The position numbers and the translations under genes were made by a program. Below, piece after piece: positions 1 to 7,067 of a stretch of 24,178 nucleotides of DNA; the stretch's first letter is position 1; each line of letters starts with the position of its first letter. The notes below the pieces were generated by a model. The model did no database searches and was not told where the DNA came from. It saw nothing but the letters and a program-made list of their open reading frames with translations. Where the stretch lies: NCBI GenBank assembly GCA_945863785.1, contig CAMBAQ010000004.1, forward strand, positions 1-24,178, written 5' to 3'. Source of the stretch: Chthoniobacter flavus. GTDB lineage: Bacteria > Verrucomicrobiota > Verrucomicrobiia > Chthoniobacterales > Terrimicrobiaceae.

Positions 1-357
1 CAACGCCGCCGCGCCGAGATGGAAAAAGAACTCGTCATGGCCCGAGGCACCGATTTTGAAAATCCCAATACGGCGCAAGTCTCCATCGGAAACATCGTTA
101 CCGTGACCTACGAGGGTGGAGAGAAGGAAACCTTCACCATTCTCGGAGCGTGGGATAGCGCCCCGGATCTCGGCATCGTTTCCTACAAGGCCGGTATCGC
201 TCAAGGGCTCCTCGGTGCTGCCGCTGGCGCGACCGTGGAACTTCCTAGCGAAAACGGCATCCGCAAGGCCAAGATTGACTCAATTCTTCCCTTCAAAGAT
301 GTCGACATCCTTCGCACCAAGGTTCACGTCATCAAAGACGAGATCAAGCCAGAGTAG
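1..357 (+). CDS. GreA/GreB-family transcription elongation factor, C-terminal part (5' truncated)
   Basis: The frame is open from base 1 and ends at TAG 355-357, so the gene begins before the window. The visible 118 residues start with the end of a charged coiled coil (QRRRAEMEKELVMAR) and continue into a globular FKBP-like GreA C-terminal domain, with typical stretches such as VSIGNIVTVTYE, ILGAWDSAPD and GIVSYKAGIAQGLLG. GreA proteins bind the RNA polymerase secondary channel and stimulate cleavage of backtracked RNA. The acidic tip of the coiled coil lies outside the window, so I cannot tell whether this is classical GreA of about 158 residues or one of the longer GreA-domain proteins. The internal ATG at base 19 is inside the coiled coil and is not the true start. 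Confidence 0.85.
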   Translation, partial: QRRRAEMEKELVMARGTDFENPNTAQVSIGNIVTVTYEGGEKETFTILGAWDSAPDLGIVSYKAGIAQGLLGAAAGATVELPSENGIRKAKIDSILPFKDVDILRTKVHVIKDEIKPE

Positions 358-460
358 GCCTCCACGAATGCTCGTGCTTCCAGGCTCCCCTCGTATTGCA
401 GGGAGCAGGAGGCTGGCATTGAATCCCATCGGTGCAATCTGCATAATGTGATCAAATTCG

Positions 461-1246
461 ATGGAAGCCTACCTACTAGCCGCAGCGACGTTTTGCCTTT
501 TGAGCAGTTTCGGCCACACGCTTTTTAAGCTGGGCTCGGGACGGGTGCAGCCTGGGCGTTTGAATCTCGTGATGATGATTGTGGCCTTCGGTCTTCTCTC
601 GATGGATTTGTGGATGCGCGGTGAGGTGCAGCGCTCCTGCCCGATCAACTCGTTGTTCGATGTGCTCGTTTTTATGAGTTGGTCGACAATCCTGATCTAC
701 TTTGTGGTTGGTTCGGCCTACAGGCTTTCGTTGCTCGGTGCGTTCACGTCCCCGCTGGTGTTGGGCATCTTACTTTTTGCCCAGATCACCCCGATCAACC
801 GAGACGCACACATGCGCCTTTTTCGGGATCACTGGATCGAGCTTCATGCGGCGCTCTCAATCATTTCCTATGGGGCGTTCGCTCTCGCGGGCGTTGCCGG
901 GCTCATGTATCTGCTGCAGAATCGGCAGCTCAAAAAACGCAAGGGCGGCACGTTGCTCTATAATCTACCGCCCATCACCGACCTCGGCATCGCCAATGCG
1001 CGTTTGATTTGGCTTGGGCTCATCCTTCTTACGATCAGCTTTGCTGCTGGATTTGCCAGCGGCATGCAGGTGAACACGCTTAAATTTTGGACCTCAGCTG
1101 GAATCTGGGCCGCCTATGCCCTAATGGTTCTTTTGCGAGGAATCCACACTATGGCGCCCAAGCGCACAGCGATCCTGTCGGTCGGTGTCTTTATTTTCAT
1201 TTTGGTCACGTTGCCGGTGATTCAACACCTCTCGAATCCGAAATGA
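461..1246 (+). CDS. HemX/YpjD-like cytochrome c assembly (CcsA-family) membrane protein
   Basis: A 261-residue polytopic membrane protein with about eight hydrophobic segments, running from EAYLLAAATFCLLSSF at the N terminus to VFIFILVTLPVI at the C terminus. The conserved-looking features of the CcsA/HemX family are the CPINSLFDVLVFMSW region near residue 60 and WIELHAALSIISYGAFAL near residues 127-144, followed by LMYLLQNRQLKK. I do not see the tryptophan-rich WWD haem-handling motif of true CcsA/CcmC, which favours the HemX/YpjD subgroup. Members of this subgroup often sit beside hemA and have been linked to haem handling or GluTR levels. ATG 461 is the first possible start after an in-frame TGA at 449-451, and no strong Shine-Dalgarno precedes it. 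Its TGA overlaps the hemA ATG by 4 nt, which points to translational coupling. Confidence 0.8.
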   Translation: MEAYLLAAATFCLLSSFGHTLFKLGSGRVQPGRLNLVMMIVAFGLLSMDLWMRGEVQRSCPINSLFDVLVFMSWSTILIYFVVGSAYRLSLLGAFTSPLVLGILLFAQITPINRDAHMRLFRDHWIELHAALSIISYGAFALAGVAGLMYLLQNRQLKKRKGGTLLYNLPPITDLGIANARLIWLGLILLTISFAAGFASGMQVNTLKFWTSAGIWAAYALMVLLRGIHTMAPKRTAILSVGVFIFILVTLPVIQHLSNPK

Positions 1247-2265
1247 CGATCCTTTGCGCTGGCATCAATCATCACAATGCGCCCATCGAGGTGCGTGAGA
1301 AATTTGCTATCGGCGGCAACGATCTGCAAGAATCGTTGGCGCAATTGCGCGCGATCGACGGCCTGTTTGGCGCGGTGATTGTTTCGACCTGCAATCGCGT
1401 CGAGTTTTATGCAGCGAGCGTTTGTCCGATGAGGGTGATGGATGGGATGCGGCGCTTCATCGATAAGCGGGCGGGTGTGACGGAGGCCCCCTTCTACACG
1501 CACGATTCCCATTTGAGCATCCGCCATCTTTTTCGCGTTGCGAGTGGGTTGGATTCGATGGTCATTGGTGAGACCGAGATCCTTGGCCAAATCAAGCAAG
1601 CCTATTCTACGGCCTTTGAATTTGGGGCAACGAATGTCCACCTGAATAAACTTTTTCAGAATGCCTTTCGTGTCGCCAAGCAAGTGCGGAGCGAAACCCA
1701 GATCACACGCGGATCGACTTCGGTTGGATCGGTGGCTGTCGACCTCGCTGGGAAAATATTCGGCGATCTGAGCGGAAGGAAAGTGATGCTCCTCGGGGCA
1801 GGCGATACGAGCGAGCGGGTCGCGCGGAGCCTTGTTTCGCGCGGCGTACGAACCGTGATCGTTGCCAACCGCACGTTCGACCGTGCCGCCGCGCTGGCCG
1901 ACGAGATCGGCGGACTCGCCGTGCATTTTGATCACTGGCACACCGCATTTGATGAAGTCGATATTCTCATTTGCTCGACAGCGGCGCCTCATCCGATTGT
2001 GACCCGAGAAAAATTGGAGGCGATCATGCAAAGCCATCAAGAACGCCCGTTGTTTATTATCGATCTGGCCGTCCCAAGGGATGTGCACCCGTCCGTGAAC
2101 GATTTGGAAAATGTTTACCTCTACGATATTGATTCGTTGGAGCAAATTGCGCGGCAATCCATCGAGGTTCGGCAAGGTGAAATCACTCGATGCGAAAAAA
2201 TGATCGATCGCCATGTGCGGGACTTCCTTCTCTGGATGCGTAATCACCCGGGAGCCATACGATGA
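1243..2265 (+). CDS. hemA: Glutamyl-tRNA reductase, short form lacking the dimerisation domain
   Basis: This enzyme reduces glutamyl-tRNA(Glu) with NADPH to glutamate-1-semialdehyde, the first committed step of C5 haem synthesis. The 340 residues show GINHHNAPIEVREK at the N terminus, STCNRVE with the catalytic Cys50, SGLDSMVIGETEILGQIK in the substrate domain and a Rossmann NADPH fold with LLGAGDTSERVA. The protein stops shortly after DFLLWM, in the spinal helix, whereas family members are usually about 420 residues. The C-terminal helical dimerisation domain is therefore missing. The start is ATG 1243, giving a 4-nt ATGA overlap with the upstream hemX-like gene. The open frame continues upstream only as an out-of-frame shadow of that gene. 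Its own stop overlaps the hemC start in the same ATGA manner, so the three genes are translationally coupled. Confidence 0.93.
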   Translation: MTILCAGINHHNAPIEVREKFAIGGNDLQESLAQLRAIDGLFGAVIVSTCNRVEFYAASVCPMRVMDGMRRFIDKRAGVTEAPFYTHDSHLSIRHLFRVASGLDSMVIGETEILGQIKQAYSTAFEFGATNVHLNKLFQNAFRVAKQVRSETQITRGSTSVGSVAVDLAGKIFGDLSGRKVMLLGAGDTSERVARSLVSRGVRTVIVANRTFDRAAALADEIGGLAVHFDHWHTAFDEVDILICSTAAPHPIVTREKLEAIMQSHQERPLFIIDLAVPRDVHPSVNDLENVYLYDIDSLEQIARQSIEVRQGEITRCEKMIDRHVRDFLLWMRNHPGAIR

Positions 2266-3095
2266 AAAAAATGATTCTTGGAACACGCGGAAGCGATCTG
2301 GCCCTTGTTCAAACCCGCGAGGTCGCAGCCCGCCTTCGGGCTGCTCATCCTGATTTGGTTACGGAAGAGCGAATCATTAAAACGATCGGAGACCAGCGCC
2401 TCGACGTGAGTCTCGCTTCGCCCGGTTCGCTGGAAAAAGGTCTCTTCACCAAGGAACTCGAGGAGGCCCTCCTCCGCGGCGAGGTCGATGTGGCCGTCCA
2501 TAGTCTCAAGGATCTTCCCACAGAGCAGCCCGCCGGCCTCACTGTGGGAGCGATCTTGGAACGGGCGGATATGGCCGACAGCCTCGCGTCGAAACACCTT
2601 GGGGGCTGGAAAGGCTTGCCCCAAGGCGCTACGGTTGCCACATCCAGTCTTCGCCGAAAAAACCAACTCCTCCTTTTGCGTCCGGATGTGCAAGTGGTCG
2701 AGATCCGTGGCAATATGGCCACCCGATTGCGCAAACTCCTTGAAAGCGATTCGATGGATGCCCTCATTCTGGCCCGTGCGGCTATTGACCGTTTAGGAGA
2801 TGGGCTCGTTTCTCCGTCACTGCATGTGAGTGTGATTGAAGAAATGTTGCCCGCGCCCGGTCAAGGTGCGATCGGGGTCGAGTGCCGCGAGGCCGACGCC
2901 GATACCAAGTTGCTTTTGCAGGCCATCCACCATGTCGATACTGCTCTCTGCGTGAATGCGGAGCGGGATCTTTTGCGAAGCCTAGGTGGGGGTTGCAGCC
3001 TTCCCCTTGGTGCACGTGCCGTGATCCGGGATGGTGAAGTTCACCTTATTGCTGCGCTTTTTGAAGAGGGTGGGATTCGCTGGATCGCACGCTAA
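2262..3095 (+). CDS. hemC: Porphobilinogen deaminase (hydroxymethylbilane synthase), C terminus apparently cut by a frameshift
   Basis: The enzyme polymerises four porphobilinogen units to hydroxymethylbilane. Visible motifs are LGTRGSDLALVQT at the N terminus, HSLKDLP with the catalytic Asp84, TSSLRRKNQ, EIRGNMATRL, LPAPGQGAIGVECR and GGGCSLPLGA with the cofactor-carrying Cys245. A good Shine-Dalgarno (GGGAG) lies about 8 nt before ATG 2262, and the start overlaps the hemA stop by 4 nt. The uninterrupted frame gives only 277 residues, whereas the family usually has about 300-310. It ends abruptly at TAA 3093-3095, in the last domain. The +1 frame directly after this point continues with a HemC-like C terminus to TGA 3166-3168, giving about 301 residues. 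No hemD follows. Confidence 0.92.
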   Translation: MKKMILGTRGSDLALVQTREVAARLRAAHPDLVTEERIIKTIGDQRLDVSLASPGSLEKGLFTKELEEALLRGEVDVAVHSLKDLPTEQPAGLTVGAILERADMADSLASKHLGGWKGLPQGATVATSSLRRKNQLLLLRPDVQVVEIRGNMATRLRKLLESDSMDALILARAAIDRLGDGLVSPSLHVSVIEEMLPAPGQGAIGVECREADADTKLLLQAIHHVDTALCVNAERDLLRSLGGGCSLPLGARAVIRDGEVHLIAALFEEGGIRWIAR

Positions 3096-3168
3096 CAAAG
3101 CCTCCACATTGGGATCGCTCTCTCGCCAGATTTTACTCACTATGGGGATGTGGTGTCCCTATTTTTGA
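3088..3168 (+). other. hemC: Probable frameshifted C-terminal end of hemC (+1 frame)
   Basis: Read in the +1 frame relative to hemC, these bases encode HANKASTLGSLSRQILLTMG plus a short tail ending at TGA 3166-3168. The spacing of LG...L...LL..MG resembles the last helix of porphobilinogen deaminases, which typically has LG..LA..LL..GA. Joining the two frames gives 302 codons including the stop, close to the usual family length. One extra base around 3070-3093 would explain this. It could be a sequencing or assembly error, a real mutation or, less likely, programmed frameshifting. I see no obvious slippery heptamer at the junction. Confidence 0.5.
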
Positions 3169-3785
3169 GAATCGTACTCGTGGTCGCGCTGGCTCTTGCG
3201 GCGTATTTCTTTTGGCCCCATAAAAGCTCACTGACTGCATTTGAGGCGGCACGTATTGGGGAGTTGGAAGTGGACGTCTGGAGGCTCGCCCAAAAGAAAG
3301 ACCAATGGGACCTTTTTTTGGCACTCTACCGAATCGCTGAAGGTCAATACCGCCTGCCTCCGATTGCGGCTATATCCGTCGCGTGGCATACCAGCGCCGC
3401 TATTCTCATCTTTGAACGCGGGGCCGATCGCGCCGATCAGGAACGTGCCCTGGATCCATTGCAGCAGGCATTTCGTATTCTTAATGAACAAACCCACGTA
3501 GGCTTCGATGTCGAGGTTGTGTCGAGGTTGGAGTTGTTTACATGGATGCTCTCTGGAGACAAAAGCAAACAAGGTCAACTCGCCTCCGCCATCGGCGAAA
3601 AAATCGCTCTCACTTATCGACTCTCTGCGGCTGATTGTGGTCCCGCAGCGGAGGAGTTTTCAAAAGCACGCCGATTTGCTAGGGATGGCCGCTGGAACGA
3701 AGCGGTCAAATTCAACACGGCAGGGTGGAAACGATTGAAGGATTTGCTAGCTGCGCAGACACCAGAAAAGCAGGCTAAAAAGTAG
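3150..3785 (+). CDS. Hypothetical membrane-anchored protein
   Basis: A 211-residue protein that I do not recognise. One N-terminal membrane anchor (LRIVLVVALALAAYFFW, about residues 6-22) is followed by an alpha-helical, charged domain of about 185 residues. That domain has helix pairs such as WDLFLALYRIAEGQY and ERALDPLQQAFRILNEQ, suggesting a TPR-like helical fold outside the cytoplasm. The C terminus is Lys-rich. The start is GTG 3150 or GTG 3153; GGGGA lies a few bases upstream. It overlaps the proposed frameshifted end of hemC by 19 nt, which would fit translational coupling to the haem genes. It converges on the zinc-ribbon gene on the opposite strand with only 17 nt between the stops. 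Confidence 0.7.
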   Translation: MVSLFLRIVLVVALALAAYFFWPHKSSLTAFEAARIGELEVDVWRLAQKKDQWDLFLALYRIAEGQYRLPPIAAISVAWHTSAAILIFERGADRADQERALDPLQQAFRILNEQTHVGFDVEVVSRLELFTWMLSGDKSKQGQLASAIGEKIALTYRLSAADCGPAAEEFSKARRFARDGRWNEAVKFNTAGWKRLKDLLAAQTPEKQAKK

Positions 3786-3802
3786 GAAAGGAATCCGAAG
3801 GG

Positions 3803-4036
3803 TTACGTCAAATCCGACGCTGTGACACTTTGTTGGGGGCGCGTGGCGAGGTGCGTAGCCTGTTCCACAACACGCTCGGAAGCGTCATCAAAGCGATAAC
3901 CATGGCAATTCGGGCAAGTGGTCGCTCGCTCGGCGACGATGGACTCACACCCTTCGCACACCTTATAGTTGTCGGGTGAGGCTATGATCTTTTGTGCACG
4001 AGCCGCTCGATCGGCAAGATGATGGTCATCTGACAT
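3803..4036 (-). CDS. Small zinc-ribbon protein
   Basis: A 77-residue protein with one treble-clef/zinc-ribbon-like motif, CEGC (Cys27, Cys30) and CPNC (Cys41, Cys44), separated by ten residues and followed by HGYRFDD. This spacing suits one structural zinc ion. The flanks are charged and hydrophilic, with an N-terminal helix rich in His, Ala and Arg. There is no membrane segment, so a cytoplasmic adaptor or nucleic-acid/protein-binding role is possible, but no function can be assigned. It is the last gene of the long minus-strand run, 101 nt after the HAD gene. It may have its own promoter: TATAAA lies at about 4087-4092 on the minus strand, without a convincing -35 box. Confidence 0.7.
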   Translation of the reverse strand: MSDDHHLADRAARAQKIIASPDNYKVCEGCESIVAERATTCPNCHGYRFDDASERVVEQATHLATRPQQSVTASDLT

Positions 4037-4137
4037 AGGCTGATTCTTACTCTTGAACGCTCTTGAGGGGAATGGGAAAAATGGGGGGCGATTTTATAGG
4101 GCCAGAGATGTACGAATCCTGTCCCCCTATCTGTTGA

Positions 4138-4797
4138 TCAGGCTTGGGAGTTTTTGATGTTGAGGAGGAAATCGAGAGTGACTGTTGCTAGGGATTCAAC
4201 GGCGGCGTCGGCATACTGGAGGTCGGCGAGTGGATTTGTGGTGGCGACCGCGAGGGTGGCCATGCCGGCGCGGCGGGCGGCTTCGAGTCCGACGTGGGCA
4301 TCCTCGATCACTAGGCAATCGGCGGGCGGCATGTGAAGTTTCTGTGCAGCGAGAATAAAGATGTCGGGGGCCGGTTTGCCATGGGTGACATCATCGCCGC
4401 AGGCGATGGCGTCAAAAAGATCGGCAAGGCCAGTGACCGGAAGGATGGCGTCAAGGTTGGACCTCGGGGTCGAGGATCCAATCGAGCGCGGGATTCCTGC
4501 TTCGCGAAGGGCAGTGAGGAGTTCGCGTGCTCCTGGGAGGACGTGGACACCACTGGCTTGGACGAGTTCGCGGTAGATCTCTTCTTTGCGATTCGAGAGC
4601 CCGGTAATGGCAGCGGGATCAGTCGTCCAGCCGAGGATTTCGGGGATGATGAGGGCGTTCTTTTTCCCGAATCCGAGTAGAAAGTGACCATCGGGAAGAG
4701 GCTTCGAGATTTCCTTCGCGAGGATTTCCCATGAGCGCTCGTGCTGTGCGGAGGAATCGATCACGACGCCGTCCCAATCAAAAATCACGGCTTTCAT
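4138..4797 (-). CDS. HAD-superfamily hydrolase (beta-phosphoglucomutase/phosphatase type)
   Basis: A 219-residue haloacid-dehalogenase-like phosphotransferase with all four motifs. Motif I is FDWDGVVIDS with nucleophile Asp7 and acid/base Asp9. Motif II is Ser109 in IGSST. Motif III is Lys141 in HGKPAPD. Motif IV is the acidic pair Glu165-Asp166 in VIEDAHVGLEAA. A helical C1 cap lies between residues 16 and 85, as in beta-phosphoglucomutase, phosphoglycolate phosphatase and sugar-phosphatase members. The sequence does not identify the substrate. It starts one base after the stop of the M16 peptidase gene, so the two are almost certainly co-transcribed. Confidence 0.88.
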   Translation of the reverse strand: MKAVIFDWDGVVIDSSAQHERSWEILAKEISKPLPDGHFLLGFGKKNALIIPEILGWTTDPAAITGLSNRKEEIYRELVQASGVHVLPGARELLTALREAGIPRSIGSSTPRSNLDAILPVTGLADLFDAIACGDDVTHGKPAPDIFILAAQKLHMPPADCLVIEDAHVGLEAARRAGMATLAVATTNPLADLQYADAAVESLATVTLDFLLNIKNSQA

Positions 4798-4798
4798 T

Positions 4799-6070
4799 TC
4801 AGGCGGCGAGGAGTTTTTTCAACATGCGTTCATCGGGATTCGGACCGACAACAGCGAGGGTGATTCGATTTGGAATCAGTATTTCTTGGGCGAGGGAGAG
4901 GATTTCGTCTGGGGTGACGTTGCGGATTTTTTCGTTCACGGATTCGGGGTCGACGATTTTATCGTGGGCGAGAACAGAGTTCCCGAGCCGCATGTTTTGG
5001 GTGGATGTGCGCTCGAGGGCCATGCGGCTTGAGCCGATCGTGTATTCCTTCGCGCGGCGTAATTCCGCAATACCAATGATTTTGTTTCTCAGGTTTTCAA
5101 ATTGAGCAAGAATGAGGGTGAGCGATTTTTCGAGATTGCGGCGGTCCAGACCGGCCGAAATTCCGAGATAACCACCATCATTGAGCGTCGTTTGGTGAGT
5201 GCTCACCGAGTAACAAAGACCCCGCTTTTCGCGAATTTCCTGAAAGAGGCGGGAGCTGGCGTTCGCCCCCAAAATCACATGGAGAAGATGGGCGGCGTAG
5301 CGGCGTTCATCGCAGTGGCTGATGGCAGGGAGTGCCAGGGAAAGTTGGGTCTGTTGGACATCGCGAGCGGCGGTGACGATTTTGGGAGAGTTGCGCGGTG
5401 GAGGACAGTGTTTTGCCGCGGGAGCTTTGCCGCGAGGCAGGCCCTTGAGTGCGGCGGTGACTTTTTCGACAACGTCTTCGTGGCGGATATTACCAGCAGC
5501 GGAGATGACTGTGCTGGGAGCGTTGTAGTGAGATTTGCGGTAACTGCGAAAATCTTCGGCTGTCATGGACTCGATGCTTTCGAGGGTTCCTGCGATCGAG
5601 CGACCAAGGGGGTGGCCTTCCCAGTGGGTTTGCTCCAAGAGTTCTTGGACGTAGGAGGAGGGCTCATCTCGATACATGAGGATCTCTTCGGCGATGACGC
5701 CCCGCTCGCGATCGATCTCCCGTTTCGTGAAGAGCGGGTTCATGTAAATGTCGCAGAGAACATCGCAGACGCGTGGAAAATACTCGGATGCAGTCGTGGC
5801 GTAGTAGCAGGTGCGTTCCTCGGCGGTAAAAGCATTCATGTCGCCGCCAACGCCCTCGATATCCTGCATAATGCGACGGGCGGAGCGCTTAGGCGTTCCT
5901 TTGAAAAGCATGTGCTCGATAAAGTGCGAGATGCCCGTGAGCTTGGCGGGTTCATGGCGTCCGCCCACAGAGGCCCAGATTCCCATAGCGGCGGTTTGTG
6001 CATACGGCATTTCGCAGGTGGCGACTCGCAGTCCGCCGGGAAGTTGGGTGAGTTGCGACTTGTTGGGCAT
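4799..6070 (-). CDS. M16-family zinc metallopeptidase (processing-peptidase-like)
   Basis: A 423-residue single-unit M16 peptidase. The inverted zinc motif HFIEH (His49, Glu52, His53) is followed about 76 residues later by the third ligand Glu129 in ERGVIAEEI. The second half carries the companion lobe motif SSRLFQEIREKRGLCYSV, with the Arg and Tyr found in the non-catalytic half of active M16B subunits. Length and motifs match the bacterial group related to mitochondrial processing peptidase beta and YmxG/PepR. No signal peptide is visible, so it is probably cytoplasmic. Some M16B enzymes work as heterodimers with an inactive partner, but no second M16 gene is present here. It lies 3 nt after the upstream hydrolase-like gene and 1 nt before the HAD gene. 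Confidence 0.93.
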   Translation of the reverse strand: MPNKSQLTQLPGGLRVATCEMPYAQTAAMGIWASVGGRHEPAKLTGISHFIEHMLFKGTPKRSARRIMQDIEGVGGDMNAFTAEERTCYYATTASEYFPRVCDVLCDIYMNPLFTKREIDRERGVIAEEILMYRDEPSSYVQELLEQTHWEGHPLGRSIAGTLESIESMTAEDFRSYRKSHYNAPSTVISAAGNIRHEDVVEKVTAALKGLPRGKAPAAKHCPPPRNSPKIVTAARDVQQTQLSLALPAISHCDERRYAAHLLHVILGANASSRLFQEIREKRGLCYSVSTHQTTLNDGGYLGISAGLDRRNLEKSLTLILAQFENLRNKIIGIAELRRAKEYTIGSSRMALERTSTQNMRLGNSVLAHDKIVDPESVNEKIRNVTPDEILSLAQEILIPNRITLAVVGPNPDERMLKKLLAA

Positions 6071-6073
6071 GGG

Positions 6074-7066
6074 CTATCTCGTAGCAGGAGAAGTGGCGAC
6101 GTGGTGGTTTTTCAAAAATTCGGTGATCCGGGCTTGGGCGCCTCGACCGGCACTGCCAAGGAAGGCGAGGTGACCGGCGTCTGGCAGGGGAAGAAAGAGG
6201 GCTTGGGGCAGAAGCGAGGCTGCAGCCTCAGCTTGAGCAAAAGGAACGAGTTTGTCCTTTTGCCCATGTACGATGAGGGTGGGCGTATGGATCGCTTTGA
6301 GAAGGCTTGGGGATAGGGAGGCGATTTGGAGAAGGTCGTTATGCAGGCCTGTTGAACGAGGGCTTGGGGGCGTGAGGCAATCGGTCAAACTTTGAAAATA
6401 CTCGTTCTGCGATGTGTCACCCAAAATGAATTCCACCCAAGCCCTCTTCTCTTCTGGCGTGCCGGTGGTCGTGAAATCGTAGGCCACGCCCAGCGAGGAA
6501 GCGAGGGGGCGGAGAGAAAACCGCATAGCGGCGTAGTCGCTGGAGGAAACAACGGGCGAGGCGTTCAGTGGAGCCGTGAGTGCCGATACAAGGACGAGGG
6601 CGGTGGTGCGGTCCGGAAAAAGACGCGCAAATTCGCAAGCCACGGATCCACCGAATCCCTCGCCGAGAACAGCAACATGTGGGATAGCGAGGCTATCAAG
6701 CAGAGCTGCGGTGGCTTCCGCTTGTTTCGTTGGGGTGTCGCCCATGGAGAGGGGTGTGCGCAAGTAGCCGGGGCGGGAGGGTGAGATCACTTCGAAGCCC
6801 TCCAACTCAAGAAAACCACCAACGTGCGCGCCTTCATCGTAGCCGCCACCGGCATCGTGAAAAACCAGTACCGTCGGCCCCTCACCCCGGCGGACATATT
6901 CGATAGGACCCGTCGGCAGGATGGCGAGTTGCGATCCCTCGACAAGATCGCTCATTTTTTCTGCACGCCAAGATTGGATCGAAGCTAGAAAAAACCCTGA
7001 AGCCATCAGGATGAGAGCGCCAAAAATAAAAGCCAACCTCGGAAGGAGTCGGGTTTTTTGAGCCAT
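6074..7066 (-). CDS. Membrane-anchored alpha/beta-hydrolase-fold protein with a Gly in place of the nucleophile
   Basis: A 330-residue protein with an N-terminal membrane anchor or signal (residues 9-30, LAFIFGALILMASGFFLA) and an alpha/beta-hydrolase domain from about residue 50 to the end. The oxyanion region is HDAGGG (about 70-75), the nucleophile elbow is LGEGFGGS (134-141), the acid region is HGQKDKLVP (Asp271) and the histidine is in DAGHLAF (His299). In active members the elbow reads G-x-S-x-G. Here the third position is Gly137, encoded by GGA, so the usual Ser is absent. The start is ATG 7066, one base after the stop of the permease gene. A longer open frame reaches back into that gene but is only a shadow. 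The protein is either a non-catalytic binding protein or uses another chemistry. Confidence 0.85.
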   Translation of the reverse strand: MAQKTRLLPRLAFIFGALILMASGFFLASIQSWRAEKMSDLVEGSQLAILPTGPIEYVRRGEGPTVLVFHDAGGGYDEGAHVGGFLELEGFEVISPSRPGYLRTPLSMGDTPTKQAEATAALLDSLAIPHVAVLGEGFGGSVACEFARLFPDRTTALVLVSALTAPLNASPVVSSSDYAAMRFSLRPLASSLGVAYDFTTTGTPEEKRAWVEFILGDTSQNEYFQSLTDCLTPPSPRSTGLHNDLLQIASLSPSLLKAIHTPTLIVHGQKDKLVPFAQAEAAASLLPQALFLPLPDAGHLAFLGSAGRGAQARITEFLKNHHVATSPATR

Positions 7067-7067
7067 A

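Noticed and set aside
384..406. GCTCCC/GGGAGC inverted repeat after the GreA-family gene
   Set aside because: The stem is only 6 bp and no T run follows on either strand, so I do not call a terminator.
1222..2286. Long open frame (354 codons) on the minus strand opposite hemA
   Set aside because: It is exactly antisense to hemA, whose motifs are unmistakable; the translated product has no recognisable domain and a low-complexity, Arg/His-rich look.
3096..3149. hemC and the next gene share the same frame, separated by one TAA, suggesting a fusion by read-through
   Set aside because: The downstream protein begins with its own membrane anchor, and the HemC-like continuation is in the +1 frame instead.
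4083..4127. GGGGGG and CCCCC blocks between the HAD and zinc-ribbon genes
   Set aside because: The loop would be over 30 nt and the arms are simple runs, so a terminator is not convincing.
5102..6316. Open frame of 404 codons on the plus strand opposite the M16 peptidase
   Set aside because: It is an antisense shadow of a confidently assigned gene. Its Gly/Phe-rich composition follows from the codon pattern of the real strand.
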